In this document: positions 43,235-51,914 of the stretch, one piece after another
Position numbering within the stretch: the first letter of the stretch is position 1
How the letters are laid out: each line of letters begins with the position of its first letter
Origin: Arcicella rigui
Lineage (GTDB): Bacteria; Bacteroidota; Bacteroidia; Cytophagales; Spirosomataceae
Assembly: GCF_034929435.1 (NCBI RefSeq)
Contig: NZ_JAYFUM010000027.1
Span: 53,428-117,427, forward strand
Direction: 5' to 3'
Length of the DNA: 64,000 nt
Translations under genes and position numbers: made by a program
Notes under the pieces: model-generated
The model's input: the letters and a program-made list of their open reading frames with translations, nothing else
Told to the model about the DNA's origin: nothing
The model's database searches: none

Positions 43235-43432
43235 CCTTTTTTATTGAGTGAGTTAGTGATTGAGTGAATTAGTGATTTTTTTGAGTTGTGAGTTATCAAT
43301 TAGTGAATTGTGAATTTATTAAACCACAATTGAAAAAATCACTCAATCACAATTCACTAACTCACTTATTAAAAAAATCACTAACTCACAACTCACTCAA
43401 TCACTAATTCACAATTCACTCAATCACAATTA
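43235..43432. repeat. long word palindrome, GTGAATTAGTGATTGAGTG type
   Basis: The left half (43240-43318) reiterates TGAGTGAATTAGTGATT. The right half (43322-43432) reiterates CACTCAATCACAATTCACTA at least five times. Together they fill the whole lemA-TPM spacer. The same words occur at 27113-27200, 48898-48925, 51885-51912 and 29540-29570. Confidence 0.75.
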
Positions 43433-43434
43433 AT

Positions 43435-43869
43435 ATGCCTCAGCACTTTTTTAATGAAGCACAAAAAGCACAGATTGTAAAGGCAATTCAGGCAGCAGAA
43501 TTGAATAGTTCTGGAGAAATTCGACTGCATATTGAAAAGAATTGTACCAAGCCCAATGTGTTGGATAGAGCCAAAGAAGTATTCCAAGAAATCGGTATGA
43601 CCAACACGGCTCAACAAAACGGTGTGCTTTTTTACTTAGCTATTGAAGACCGTAAATTTGCGGTTATTGGCGATAAAGGAATTGATAAAGTAGTACCCGA
43701 AGATTTTTGGGAATCGACCAAAGAATTATTGAAAAGCCATTTTTCACAAGGACTTTTCACCGAAGGCTTTATCAAAGCGATACATTTGGCAGGCGAACAG
43801 TTGAAACAATACTTCCCTTACCAAACAGATGATACAAACGAATTGCCAGACGAAATTTCGTTTGGTTAA
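43435..43869 (+). CDS. TPM domain-containing protein (short form)
   Basis: A 144-residue protein made of one TPM domain (SSGEIRLHIEKNC, GVLFYLAIEDRKFAVIGDKGIDKVVPEDFWES). It has no signal peptide or membrane helix, so it is probably cytoplasmic. TPM domains are linked to phosphatase activity in plant TLP18.3 and to membrane-complex repair; the role here is unknown. It lies between lemA and a second, membrane-anchored TPM gene. Confidence 0.85.
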   Translation: MPQHFFNEAQKAQIVKAIQAAELNSSGEIRLHIEKNCTKPNVLDRAKEVFQEIGMTNTAQQNGVLFYLAIEDRKFAVIGDKGIDKVVPEDFWESTKELLKSHFSQGLFTEGFIKAIHLAGEQLKQYFPYQTDDTNELPDEISFG

Positions 43870-43909
43870 ATAAGTCCAAACCTTTTCTGTGAAGGAAGGG
43901 ATTTTTTTT

Positions 43910-44695
43910 ATGAAGATGTTTAAGAAATTTTCCATTTACGTAATTGGGCTACTCTTTAGCTTTTCGCTATTGTCGTTCCAATTCACCTTGAATGCTCAGG
44001 CTATTCCTGAAAAACCTAATCCGCAAAGATTAGTAAACGATTATGTCAGTATTTTATCAAGTACAGAAAGAGAATCTTTAGAACAAAAACTAAGAGGCTA
44101 TGCCGATTCTACTTCTACACAACTAACCATTGTGATTGTAAAAAATACTGGGGAATCTGACCCTTATGATTTTGCGATGAAAATTGCCAAAGATTGGGGC
44201 GTTGGTCAGAAAGATAAAAACAATGGTTTGGTACTTTTATGGGCAACGGATACTCGTAAAATCAGAATTGTGACTGGGCGAGGCATTGAGGCAAGTATTA
44301 CCGATGCCATTGCTAAAAGAATTATCAACCGCATACTTGCTCCTAATTTCAAAGCAGGTTTGTGGTACAAAGGCTTAGACGAAGCCACCAGTGAAATGAT
44401 GAAAAGAGCTTCGGGCGAATATAAAGCCGAAGAAAGTGATGATGATGGCGGCGGTTTAGGCTTTTTCTTTATCATTTTGGTAGTGGTTGCTATTGTGCTT
44501 TTCATTATTTCTAAAATCAACAAACGTGGCGGTGGCGGCGGTGGTTTTAGAGGCGGTGGCTGGGACGGCCCAATTATTTTCTCAAGTGGTGGTTTTGGCG
44601 GACATTCTGGCGGTGATAGCGGTGGTGGTGGTTTCGACTTCGGAGGCTTCGGCGGTGGCGATTTTGGCGGCGGTGGTGCTGGCGGAGATTATTAA
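43910..44695 (+). CDS. TPM domain-containing membrane protein with Gly-rich tail
   Basis: A 261-residue exported protein. The signal peptide (ending LNAQ) is followed by a TPM domain (about 30-160; LVNDYVSILSSTERESLEQ and the KIRIVTGRGIEASITDA block), one membrane helix (about 185-202, GFFFIILVVVAIVLFII) and an extreme Gly-rich tail ending in GGAGGDY. This is the YgcG/LemA-partner architecture. An upstream GTG at 43889 is in frame but less likely than the ATG at 43910. Confidence 0.88.
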   Translation: MKMFKKFSIYVIGLLFSFSLLSFQFTLNAQAIPEKPNPQRLVNDYVSILSSTERESLEQKLRGYADSTSTQLTIVIVKNTGESDPYDFAMKIAKDWGVGQKDKNNGLVLLWATDTRKIRIVTGRGIEASITDAIAKRIINRILAPNFKAGLWYKGLDEATSEMMKRASGEYKAEESDDDGGGLGFFFIILVVVAIVLFIISKINKRGGGGGGFRGGGWDGPIIFSSGGFGGHSGGDSGGGGFDFGGFGGGDFGGGGAGGDY

Positions 44696-44711
44696 AAATA
44701 GAACTCAACAA

Positions 44712-44739
44712 CAAAGGCTTCGCTTAGGCGAGGCCTTTG
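44712..44739 (+). terminator. probable terminator after lemA-TPM-TPM
   Basis: CAAAGGC pairs with GCCTTTG and an inner CGC/GCG pair (loop TTAG), 17 bases after the stop. It has only a short T run. Confidence 0.6.
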
Positions 44740-44931
44740 CTATTTCTGGATTGCTTCAAGAAATTTGATGAATGTTTCGTAATTTTGAAAATTATTAACC
44801 TTGCGACCTTAGCAAGGCTAATTTAAGAATTAGAGTAATGTATATCAATCTTTTAAATCGTAGTGGCAGACCGCTCATGATTCATCACTCATAATTCATT
44901 ACTCGTACTTATTACCTAAAAATAGAAATTC

Positions 44932-45504
44932 GTGATTGATATTATTGCTCAAGAACTCAATGAAGCTCAATTAGTGCTTCAAAATTTTATCTCAAATCCA
45001 GACAATCTTGCGGATATTCAAGCCGCTGCCGAAATCATGGCGGAGGCGATTCGTTCGGGCAATAAAGTGATTTCATGCGGAAATGGTGGCTCGCACTGCG
45101 ACGCCATGCACTTTGCCGAAGAATTATCTGGGCGTTATCGTGGCGACCGCCGTTCTTTGGCAGCTATTGCGATTTCGGATGTTTCGCATATTTCTTGTGT
45201 AAGTAACGATTATGGTTTCGACTATATCTTCTCTCGTTTCATCGAAGGTTTGGGTAGCAAAGGCGATGTGTTATTGGGTATTTCTACCAGTGGAAATTCT
45301 GCCAACGTCATCAATGCCGTTGAAGCGGCGAAGGCTAAAGGCATGAAAGTAGTAATCCTGACAGGAAAAGATGGTGGAAAATTAGCTGGACAAGGCGATG
45401 TAGTGATAACCGTTCCACATTTCGGCTTCGCAGACCGTATTCAAGAAGTACATATCAAGGTAATTCATATTTTGATTTTGTTGATTGAGAAGATGGTTGT
45501 TTAA
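44932..45504 (+). CDS. gmhA: sedoheptulose 7-phosphate isomerase
   Basis: Converts sedoheptulose 7-phosphate to heptose 7-phosphate in ADP-heptose synthesis for the LPS core. The 190-residue SIS-domain protein starts with GTG at 44932. The motifs [21 protein letters not shown] and [17 protein letters not shown], and the C-terminal [11 protein letters not shown] helix with its active-site His, are typical of GmhA. The upstream spacer carries TCATCACTCATAATTC-type words; the downstream spacer is a large GACTT-word palindrome. Confidence 0.93.
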   Translation: MIDIIAQELNEAQLVLQNFISNPDNLADIQAAAEIMAEAIRSGNKVISCGNGGSHCDAMHFAEELSGRYRGDRRSLAAIAISDVSHISCVSNDYGFDYIFSRFIEGLGSKGDVLLGISTSGNSANVINAVEAAKAKGMKVVILTGKDGGKLAGQGDVVITVPHFGFADRIQEVHIKVIHILILLIEKMVV

Positions 45505-45507
45505 TTT

Positions 45508-45786
45508 TAAGACTTTAGGATTTTAAGACTTAAAGACTGGAGGATTTTAGGACTTGAGGACTCTGAGACTGGAAGACTTTGAGATTTTATGACTAAAGGA
45601 TATTAGACTTTAGAACTAAATAAAACGTTAAAGTCTAAAAATATTGATACTTTATCCTAAAAACTTTTAATAATCGTAAATTATTAAGGTTTCCAGTATC
45701 AAAGCTAAAGTCTTAAAATCTTAAAGTCCTCAAGCCTTCCAGTCCTTAAATCCTAAAGTCTTAAAGTCCTTTAGTCAATAAAAATC
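45508..45786. repeat. long word palindrome, GACTTTAGGA/TCCTAAAGTC type
   Basis: The left half (45508-45612) is made of degenerate AAGACTTTAGGATTTT-like words. The right half (45690-45778) is made of complementary AAGTCTTAAAGTCCT-like words. This fills the gmhA-asmA spacer and is related in wording to the GAGGACTT array at 17671-17822. Confidence 0.75.
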
Positions 45787-45796
45787 TCCAAAAACT

Positions 45797-48700
45797 ATGA
45801 AAAAAATCTTCATCATCATTCTTTCAGTCCTCACGCTTTTTGCTGGAATTTTGTTTGCTATTCCTTTCTTTTTTAAGGATAGTATTCAAGCAAAAGTAAA
45901 TCAAGAAATACAGAAAAAGGTAAAGGCAAAAGTATATTACAGCAGTTTTGATTTATCGCTTTTCAAGCATTTTCCCGAACTTACAATTGGACTTTCTGAT
46001 TTTGGTATAGTGGGCTTATCGCCATTTTCAAGCGATACGCTGATTCAAGCCAAAGAGTTTTCATTGGCAGCAGATATAAAATCTATCTTTTCTGGCGATA
46101 AAGTTGCCATTAGTGCTGTCACTATCGAAAGCCCGAAAATCTCTATCAAAATATTACCTGATGGCTCTGCCAATTATGATATTTACAAAAAAGATACTTT
46201 AGAAGTACAAAAAGAAGAGAGTAAAAGTAGTAGCAATTTTAATGTCGCTATTCAGTCTTGGAAATTGACTGACGGACAAATTCGCTACGATGATAGAATT
46301 ACGAATACTTTAGCCATTCTTCAAAATATCACGCATGAAGGTTCGGGAAATATCGGAGCTGAAATCTACGATTTAGTAACCAATACTCAAATCGAAAAAG
46401 CTTCTATCAGTTACGGAGGTACGGAATATTTGCACGAAAAAACATTATCGGCAGATATGAAAATCAATATCGACCAAAGTAAAAACAAGTATTCATTTAC
46501 AAAAAACACCTTAAAACTCAACGATTTCACCCTCAATTTTGATGGTTCGGTAACTTTGCCTGATACTTCAAGCATCGACCTTGATGTTCAGTATAATTCA
46601 CCAGAAAATACGTTCAAAAATCTTCTTTCTTTAGTTCCCAACATTTATACTGATAAATTCAAAGACCTTGACGCTGACGGAAATGTACAATTTGATGGTT
46701 TTGTAAAAGGAACGATGAGTTCAAGTTCTTTTCCTACTTATGCCTTCAATTTATTGGTTGAAAATGCCATGTTTCAATACCCCGATTTACCTACAGCAGT
46801 AACAGGTATCAACCTTGATTTGAAAGCAAGTAATACTACAAACGACCTCAACAATTCTGTATTGAATATCAAGAAATTCACGATGAATTTGGGTAAAAAT
46901 CCCATCAATGCTCGTGCTTTAGTTGAAGGTTTAGGCAAATCAAAAGTAGATGCTGATGTGGTAGCAAAGGTTGATTTACAACAAATTGGGCAAATTTTCC
47001 CGATGAAAGGCTTGACTATGCGTGGACTTTATAGCATGGATTTAAAAGCAAAAGGTACTTATGATACACTAACAAAAGCTTTTCCACAAGTAAATGCTAC
47101 GATGAGTTTAGCGAATGGTTTTATTCAGTCAGACCAATTTCCTGAACCCATCAAAGACCTTAATGTAAAAGCCAATTTAGTGAATACCAATGCAGCTTTG
47201 GCTTCGACTCGTTTGTCGATAACAGAGCTAAAAATGATTTTAGATGGCGAACCTTTTACGGCAAATGGCGTTATCGAAAACTTTGAAAATTACAATTGGG
47301 ACATTAAAGCAAAAGGTAAAATTGATTTAACAAAAATCACTAAGATTTATCCTTTAGCAGATATGACCTTGAAAGGAATTGTCAATGCAGACCTTGAAAC
47401 CAAAGGGAAAATGTCGGACGTAAAAGCAAAACGTTATGGCAGTTTACCGACTTCTGGAAAAGCAACTTTGCAGGATTTTGAGTTTGTTTCAAAAGAGTAC
47501 CCACAAGGCGTAAAAGTAAGTACTGCCGACATGAGCTTTACTCCTACTGCCATCAACGTAAGCAATGCTAAGGGTTTTTTAGGTACAAGCGATTATGTAG
47601 CGAATGGCGTATTTACAAATTACATTCCTTATGCCTTAAACAATGAAACATTGAAAGGAAAAATGAATGTAAAGTCACAGAAATTCAATGTAAACGAATG
47701 GATGACCGACAGCCCCAAAACTGGGAGTCAGGGCGGCGTAGAACAGCCTTTACAAGTAGTAGAAGTACCCAAAAACATAGATTTGGTAATGAATACCGAA
47801 ATCGACGAAGCCAAGTATAGCTTGATGAAAATGCAAGACATCAAAGGTGCTTTGTTAATCAACAACGGAGCAATTAAGATGCAAAATGCAACGTTCCAAT
47901 CGCTCGGAGGGAAATTCTTGGTAAATGGCACTTATAATACGGCAAATTTAGCCCATCCACTTTTCGACTTCTCGATGAATCTCGACAATGTAGAAATGGC
48001 TCAGGCTTATCAGCATTTAAACATTGTAAAATACTTAATGCCAGTAGCTCAGTACTTGGTGGGTGGCGTAAATTCAAACTTGAAAATAAATGGAGAATTA
48101 GGGCAAGATATGATGCCAAAAATCAACACTGTTAGTGGCGACGGTTTGTTGAAAGTTTTACAAGCGACGATTTCTGAAACCAATCCTTTGGTTCAAAAAT
48201 TAGTAGAAACTACCAAAATTGCGAATCTTAAAAACACCAAGTTGAATAATTTATTGATGCAATTTGCCATTACTGACGGTACTTTCAGTGTAAAACCTTT
48301 TGATATTAAGTTTGAGGATTATAAAATCACCGTTGGTGGTCGCCACGGCTTGACGGGTTCAATGGATTACAATGTACTGTTGGATGTGCCTTCTGGCAAA
48401 ATCGGCGAGGCTTTTGGCAGTGTATTTCAGAAATGGACAGGTAAAAATTTACAAGGAAGCGATAGAGTAAAATTTGATTTAACTTTAGGTGGAAATTTGA
48501 AAAATCCAGTCTTTGGTTTCAAAGGAAGCAGTACCGCCAATTCTTTAAAAGATGTAGCCAAAGCTACTTTGCAGACACAAATTGACGAAAATAAAAATAA
48601 AATATTAGACCAACTCAATATCAAAAAAGATGGCTTTCCAACACAAACTTTAGATAAAGAAGCGATGGAAGCAAAGGCGAAAGCTACGGCGGATAGTATC

Positions 48701-48814
48701 AAAAAGATTGCAGCCGACAAAGCCAAAAAATTATTAGACGACCAGAAAAAAAGTGTTATTAACGGACTTTTCAACAAACTGAAGCCCGCTAAAAAAGATA
48801 CTTTGAAACAATAA
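45797..48814 (+). CDS. AsmA family protein
   Basis: A 1005-residue large envelope protein with an N-terminal membrane helix (about 3-25), a first AsmA block (SVLTLFAGILFAIPFF, LFKHFPELTIGLSDF) and long stretches of repeated beta strands. A C-terminal AsmA-like domain (about 700-930) precedes a Lys/Ala-rich helical tail. AsmA/TamB/YhdP-type proteins form periplasm-spanning grooves thought to carry phospholipids to the outer membrane. It is monocistronic with a clear terminator. Confidence 0.88.
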   Translation: MKKIFIIILSVLTLFAGILFAIPFFFKDSIQAKVNQEIQKKVKAKVYYSSFDLSLFKHFPELTIGLSDFGIVGLSPFSSDTLIQAKEFSLAADIKSIFSGDKVAISAVTIESPKISIKILPDGSANYDIYKKDTLEVQKEESKSSSNFNVAIQSWKLTDGQIRYDDRITNTLAILQNITHEGSGNIGAEIYDLVTNTQIEKASISYGGTEYLHEKTLSADMKINIDQSKNKYSFTKNTLKLNDFTLNFDGSVTLPDTSSIDLDVQYNSPENTFKNLLSLVPNIYTDKFKDLDADGNVQFDGFVKGTMSSSSFPTYAFNLLVENAMFQYPDLPTAVTGINLDLKASNTTNDLNNSVLNIKKFTMNLGKNPINARALVEGLGKSKVDADVVAKVDLQQIGQIFPMKGLTMRGLYSMDLKAKGTYDTLTKAFPQVNATMSLANGFIQSDQFPEPIKDLNVKANLVNTNAALASTRLSITELKMILDGEPFTANGVIENFENYNWDIKAKGKIDLTKITKIYPLADMTLKGIVNADLETKGKMSDVKAKRYGSLPTSGKATLQDFEFVSKEYPQGVKVSTADMSFTPTAINVSNAKGFLGTSDYVANGVFTNYIPYALNNETLKGKMNVKSQKFNVNEWMTDSPKTGSQGGVEQPLQVVEVPKNIDLVMNTEIDEAKYSLMKMQDIKGALLINNGAIKMQNATFQSLGGKFLVNGTYNTANLAHPLFDFSMNLDNVEMAQAYQHLNIVKYLMPVAQYLVGGVNSNLKINGELGQDMMPKINTVSGDGLLKVLQATISETNPLVQKLVETTKIANLKNTKLNNLLMQFAITDGTFSVKPFDIKFEDYKITVGGRHGLTGSMDYNVLLDVPSGKIGEAFGSVFQKWTGKNLQGSDRVKFDLTLGGNLKNPVFGFKGSSTANSLKDVAKATLQTQIDENKNKILDQLNIKKDGFPTQTLDKEAMEAKAKATADSIKKIAADKAKKLLDDQKKSVINGLFNKLKPAKKDTLKQ

Positions 48815-48834
48815 AATATTCAATTTTATTCAAT

Positions 48835-48872
48835 AAAAAATCCCGTAAAGTGAAACCTTACGGGATTTTTTT
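48835..48872. terminator. terminator between convergent asmA-like and tig genes
   Basis: AAAAAATCCCGTAA pairs with TTACGGGATTTTTTT around a short loop, 21 bases past the AsmA stop. The A/T flanks make it potentially bidirectional. Confidence 0.9.
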
Positions 48873-48933
48873 GTTGAATTGATATTAGAGAAAATAAAAT
48901 CACTCAATCACAATTCACTAATTCTACAATAGA

Positions 48934-50256
48934 TTACGCTCCAACGATTTGTTTGAACTCATCTACATTGATAGCTTTGCTTTCAGTTTTTACGTTAGCA
49001 ACGATTACATCTGAAACTTTAGCAGCATATACTTCATTGAACATTTTCATAAAGTTATCTTGCTTGTTTTTGTCAGTTAAATAACCGTTAGCGATACGCT
49101 CAATCATTTCGTCCATGCTGTTATCAGCAGAAGCATACATTCCGAACTGACCACGAATCATTTCTTTAGTTCTTTCCAATACTTCTGGATATTCAACTTT
49201 GATTTCGTTTTTAGTAGCAATTTCGTTTTTGATTAAATTCAAACGAATATCTTTTTTCACGTTCTCGAAATCAGCATCAATTTGCTCTGGCGTGAATTTT
49301 CCTTCGTTTACTTGGATTAACCATTTACGTAAGAAATCTTCTGGCAATTCGATAGCAATATTTTCTAATAAAGCTTTTTCAGCGTCGATTCTTAATAAGA
49401 AATCAGCTTCACGCTTGTAGTTAGCTTTAATGATTTCTAAAATTTCGCTACGGAATTCTTCTTCAGAACTTACTTTTCCTTCGCCTAAAACTTTATCAAA
49501 AAATGCTTGATTCAATTCAGCGATAGCGTTGCGGGTAATATCTTCGATAGTGAAAGTAACTTCACCAGTTAAACCGTCTTTGTTACCTGTTGCCAATTCA
49601 ATTGATTTTTCATCAACAAAAGTAGCTTGAAGGTCGAAAGTTAAAGTAGCGTCTTTAGCTGCACCAATAAAAGTAGCTTTTGCTTCTTCTTTGATAGCTT
49701 TGAAAGGAATTGCAGATTTTGAAGTCCATTCACCTTGAGCGAATGTTCCGAAAATCATATCGCCTTCTTCAACTGTATCAGGATGGATTTGGTCTCCAGA
49801 ATTTTTTCTTAAATTCTCAATAGTTTCTTCTACTTCTTTCTCAGTAGCTTCGATTTCGTAAGTTTGGATTGTAGGCACTTTTTCAAAGTCAACTGAAAAT
49901 TCACCAGCTAAACCAAGTTCATACGAGAAGCTAAATTCTTTCTGAGTATCCCAATCAATTGGATTTTCCAATTCATTTACTGGCATTGGGTCTCCTACTA
50001 AATTCAGATTATTTTCTTTGATGTATTCTGGAACAGCCTTGCCTAATACAGAATTGATTTCGTCGATTAAAACTGACTTCCCAAACATTTTTTGTACCAT
50101 TTGCATAGGTACCATTCCTGGGCGGAAACCTTTAATGTTGGCACGTTTGCGGTAGTCTTTTAAGTTTTTATCAACTTGTGGCTTATAATCAGCTTCAGAA
50201 ATAGATACGACCAAACGGGCGTTTACGGGGGTACTTTTTTCGAGAGAAATGTTCAT
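48934..50256 (-). CDS. tig: trigger factor
   Basis: Ribosome-bound chaperone of 440 residues. The N-terminal ribosome-binding domain has the signature loop as GFRPGMVP (residues about 44-51). A middle FKBP-like domain (about 155-250) is degenerate, and the C-terminal helical arms carry long charged helices. This is the normal size and arrangement for Bacteroidota. It is transcribed away from tRNA-Leu with a word-palindrome spacer in between. Confidence 0.95.
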   Translation of the reverse strand: MNISLEKSTPVNARLVVSISEADYKPQVDKNLKDYRKRANIKGFRPGMVPMQMVQKMFGKSVLIDEINSVLGKAVPEYIKENNLNLVGDPMPVNELENPIDWDTQKEFSFSYELGLAGEFSVDFEKVPTIQTYEIEATEKEVEETIENLRKNSGDQIHPDTVEEGDMIFGTFAQGEWTSKSAIPFKAIKEEAKATFIGAAKDATLTFDLQATFVDEKSIELATGNKDGLTGEVTFTIEDITRNAIAELNQAFFDKVLGEGKVSSEEEFRSEILEIIKANYKREADFLLRIDAEKALLENIAIELPEDFLRKWLIQVNEGKFTPEQIDADFENVKKDIRLNLIKNEIATKNEIKVEYPEVLERTKEMIRGQFGMYASADNSMDEMIERIANGYLTDKNKQDNFMKMFNEVYAAKVSDVIVANVKTESKAINVDEFKQIVGA

Positions 50257-50274
50257 CTTTTATGAATTCGTATT

Positions 50275-50366
50275 TTGGAATGCGGATTTCGGATTAAAAG
50301 TTGATAAATTTCAGTTTGTCTGACTTTCGTAAATCCGCATTCCGAAATCAACAATCCGAAATCAAA
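50275..50366. repeat. shortened relative of the 103-bp element
   Basis: The left arm (GCGGATTTCGGATTAAAAG) and right arm (CCGAAATCAACAATCCGAAATC) share the words of the 103-bp family but with a different, shorter centre. It lies between tRNA-Leu and tig, both on the minus strand. Confidence 0.6.
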
Positions 50367-50408
50367 AAAGCCCTCAAAACCGTATCGGTTGAGAGGGCTT
50401 TGAATGAG

Positions 50409-50490
50409 TACGGGCGGAGGGACTCGAACCCCCATGCCTCACGGCGCCAGATCCTAAGTCTGGTATGTCTACCAATTCCACCACGCCCGC
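50409..50490 (-). tRNA. tRNA-Leu (anticodon UAG)
   Basis: An 82-base cloverleaf on the minus strand. The acceptor GCGGGCG pairs with CGCCCGT (one G-U pair). The D-arm is GTGGAATTGGTAGAC, the anticodon stem CCAGA/TCTGG has loop CTTAGGA giving anticodon UAG, and there is a long variable arm typical of class II leucine tRNA. The T-arm contains GGTTCGAGTCC. CCA is not encoded. Confidence 0.96.
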
Positions 50491-50629
50491 TTGCGTTTTG
50501 GAGGTGCAAAATTAGGAAGGCTTTTATTTATTTACAAGTTTTTGAAAATAAATTTTTAACATTTTTTGAAAAAATATTTCCACAAAATACAAACCCAGCA
50601 TTAAACATTTGACAGTCAATCGCTTGGCA

Positions 50630-51397
50630 TTAAATCGTAGTTCCGCCATCGGCTGTATAAATTCCGCCTGTACAATAGCCAGAAGCATCCGAAGCCAAAA
50701 AAAGAGCCAAACCTGCAATTTCATCTACTGTTCCCATGCGAGCAATGGGTAAATTTTTTACAAAACGATTTAAAATTTGTTCATTTTGCCATAAAGCTTC
50801 TGAAAATTTAGTTTTAATCAAGCCCGGACAAATTGAGTTTACTCTGATGCCATCTACGCCCCACTCCTTTGCCGTTACTTTTGTAAGCATATTCAAAGCC
50901 GCTTTTGACACCGAGTATAAGCCCAAACCGGGGTCGGGCGTAATGCCTGCGATAGAACTAATGTTAATAATCGAACCTCCGCCATTGGCTTTCATGGTAG
51001 CGTGTACGAGCTTACTGAGTTCAAAAGGAGCTTTTACATTTACGTTCATGATTTTATCAAAAGCCCATTCTTCGGCATTGAGTACTGGGCCATAAATAGG
51101 ATTTGATGCGGCATTATTTACCAAAATATCAATCTTGCCGTAGCGTTCAAGCGTTTTTTCAATCAGTACTTTACAGCCCGCCAAATCACCTGCATTGGCG
51201 GCGATACCTGTACATTCACCGCCTTGTGCCTTAATGTCTTCGGCAACTTTGTCTAAGTCTTCTTGCTTTCGAGAATTTATTACGACCTTTGCACCAGCAA
51301 AGGCATATAAACGAGCGATAGCTTCGCCAATTCCTTTGGATCCTCCAGTAATGACTGCTACTTTTCCTTCGAGGCTAAAAATTTGATGAGTACTCAT
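50630..51397 (-). CDS. SDR family oxidoreductase (classical)
   Basis: A 255-residue classical short-chain dehydrogenase. The cofactor loop is TGGSKGIG (17-24), followed by NNAA and catalytic Ser147/148, Tyr161 and Lys165 (YSVSKAAL), with a C-terminal YTADGG block. All catalytic positions are intact, unlike the SDR at 22350. The substrate is unknown (glucose-1-dehydrogenase or 3-oxoacyl-reductase-like). It is divergent from the microprotein and symporter genes. Confidence 0.9.
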   Translation of the reverse strand: MSTHQIFSLEGKVAVITGGSKGIGEAIARLYAFAGAKVVINSRKQEDLDKVAEDIKAQGGECTGIAANAGDLAGCKVLIEKTLERYGKIDILVNNAASNPIYGPVLNAEEWAFDKIMNVNVKAPFELSKLVHATMKANGGGSIINISSIAGITPDPGLGLYSVSKAALNMLTKVTAKEWGVDGIRVNSICPGLIKTKFSEALWQNEQILNRFVKNLPIARMGTVDEIAGLALFLASDASGYCTGGIYTADGGTTI

Positions 51398-51520
51398 ATT
51401 TTTAAGTTTTGAGATTGTTGATTATGAAAAATGATAGTTTTTATTGGAAAAATACCTAATTTATCAAATGTAATTTCTTTATCAGGATAAATCAAACAAA
51501 TCATTAGCTCTTTAAAACTT

Positions 51521-51646
51521 ATGGAAGAAAAAGATAAATCTTTGCCGCCTTTCATCAAATCTTGGAAACAACTCTACTGGGTAGTTGTCGGGAATCTGGT
51601 GTTGATGATTATCCTATTTTATCTCTTTAGCGAATACTTTAATTAA
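51521..51646 (+). CDS. 41-residue membrane microprotein upstream of symporter
   Basis: A short open frame (ATG 51521, TAA 51644-51646) encoding a charged N-terminus (MEEKDKSLPPFIKSWKQLYW) and one hydrophobic helix of about 18 residues (GNLVLMIILFYLF). It lies 268 bases before the sodium:solute symporter on the same strand. Small helper subunits are known for some symporters (for example DUF485/DUF4212 proteins). I believe similar tiny proteins precede symporters in other Bacteroidota, but this is inference. Confidence 0.6.
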   Translation: MEEKDKSLPPFIKSWKQLYWVVVGNLVLMIILFYLFSEYFN

Positions 51647-51757
51647 GTGAAAATTGTGGACTTAATTTGCCGTTTTAGATTGAACGAAATTGTCGATAGA
51701 TAATATGAAATCCTCACAAAATAATTGGTAAGAAGGATTCTAAAAATTATTGATTTC

Positions 51758-51860
51758 GGATTTCAGGTATCGGACTTCGGATTTATAAAATGCTTTTTTA
51801 GAAATATTTTTATAAAAACGAAGGTGTTTTCTAAAATTTCCGAAATCAGAAATCCCAAAT
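51758..51860 (+). repeat. 103-bp palindromic element, copy C
   Basis: Starts GGATTTCAGGTATCGG and ends CAGAAATCCCAAAT; 103 bp, co-linear with copies A and B. The flank then continues with TTTCGTACA and CACAATTCACC words up to the symporter ATG. Confidence 0.8.
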
Positions 51861-51914
51861 CCTCAATAGAACCTTTCGTACATTACTAACTCACAATTCA
51901 CCAATTTACTCAAC

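Noticed and set aside
44487..44768. Plus-strand hydrophobic 93-residue frame
   Set aside because: A frame-shifted shadow of the Gly-rich tail of the TPM membrane protein.
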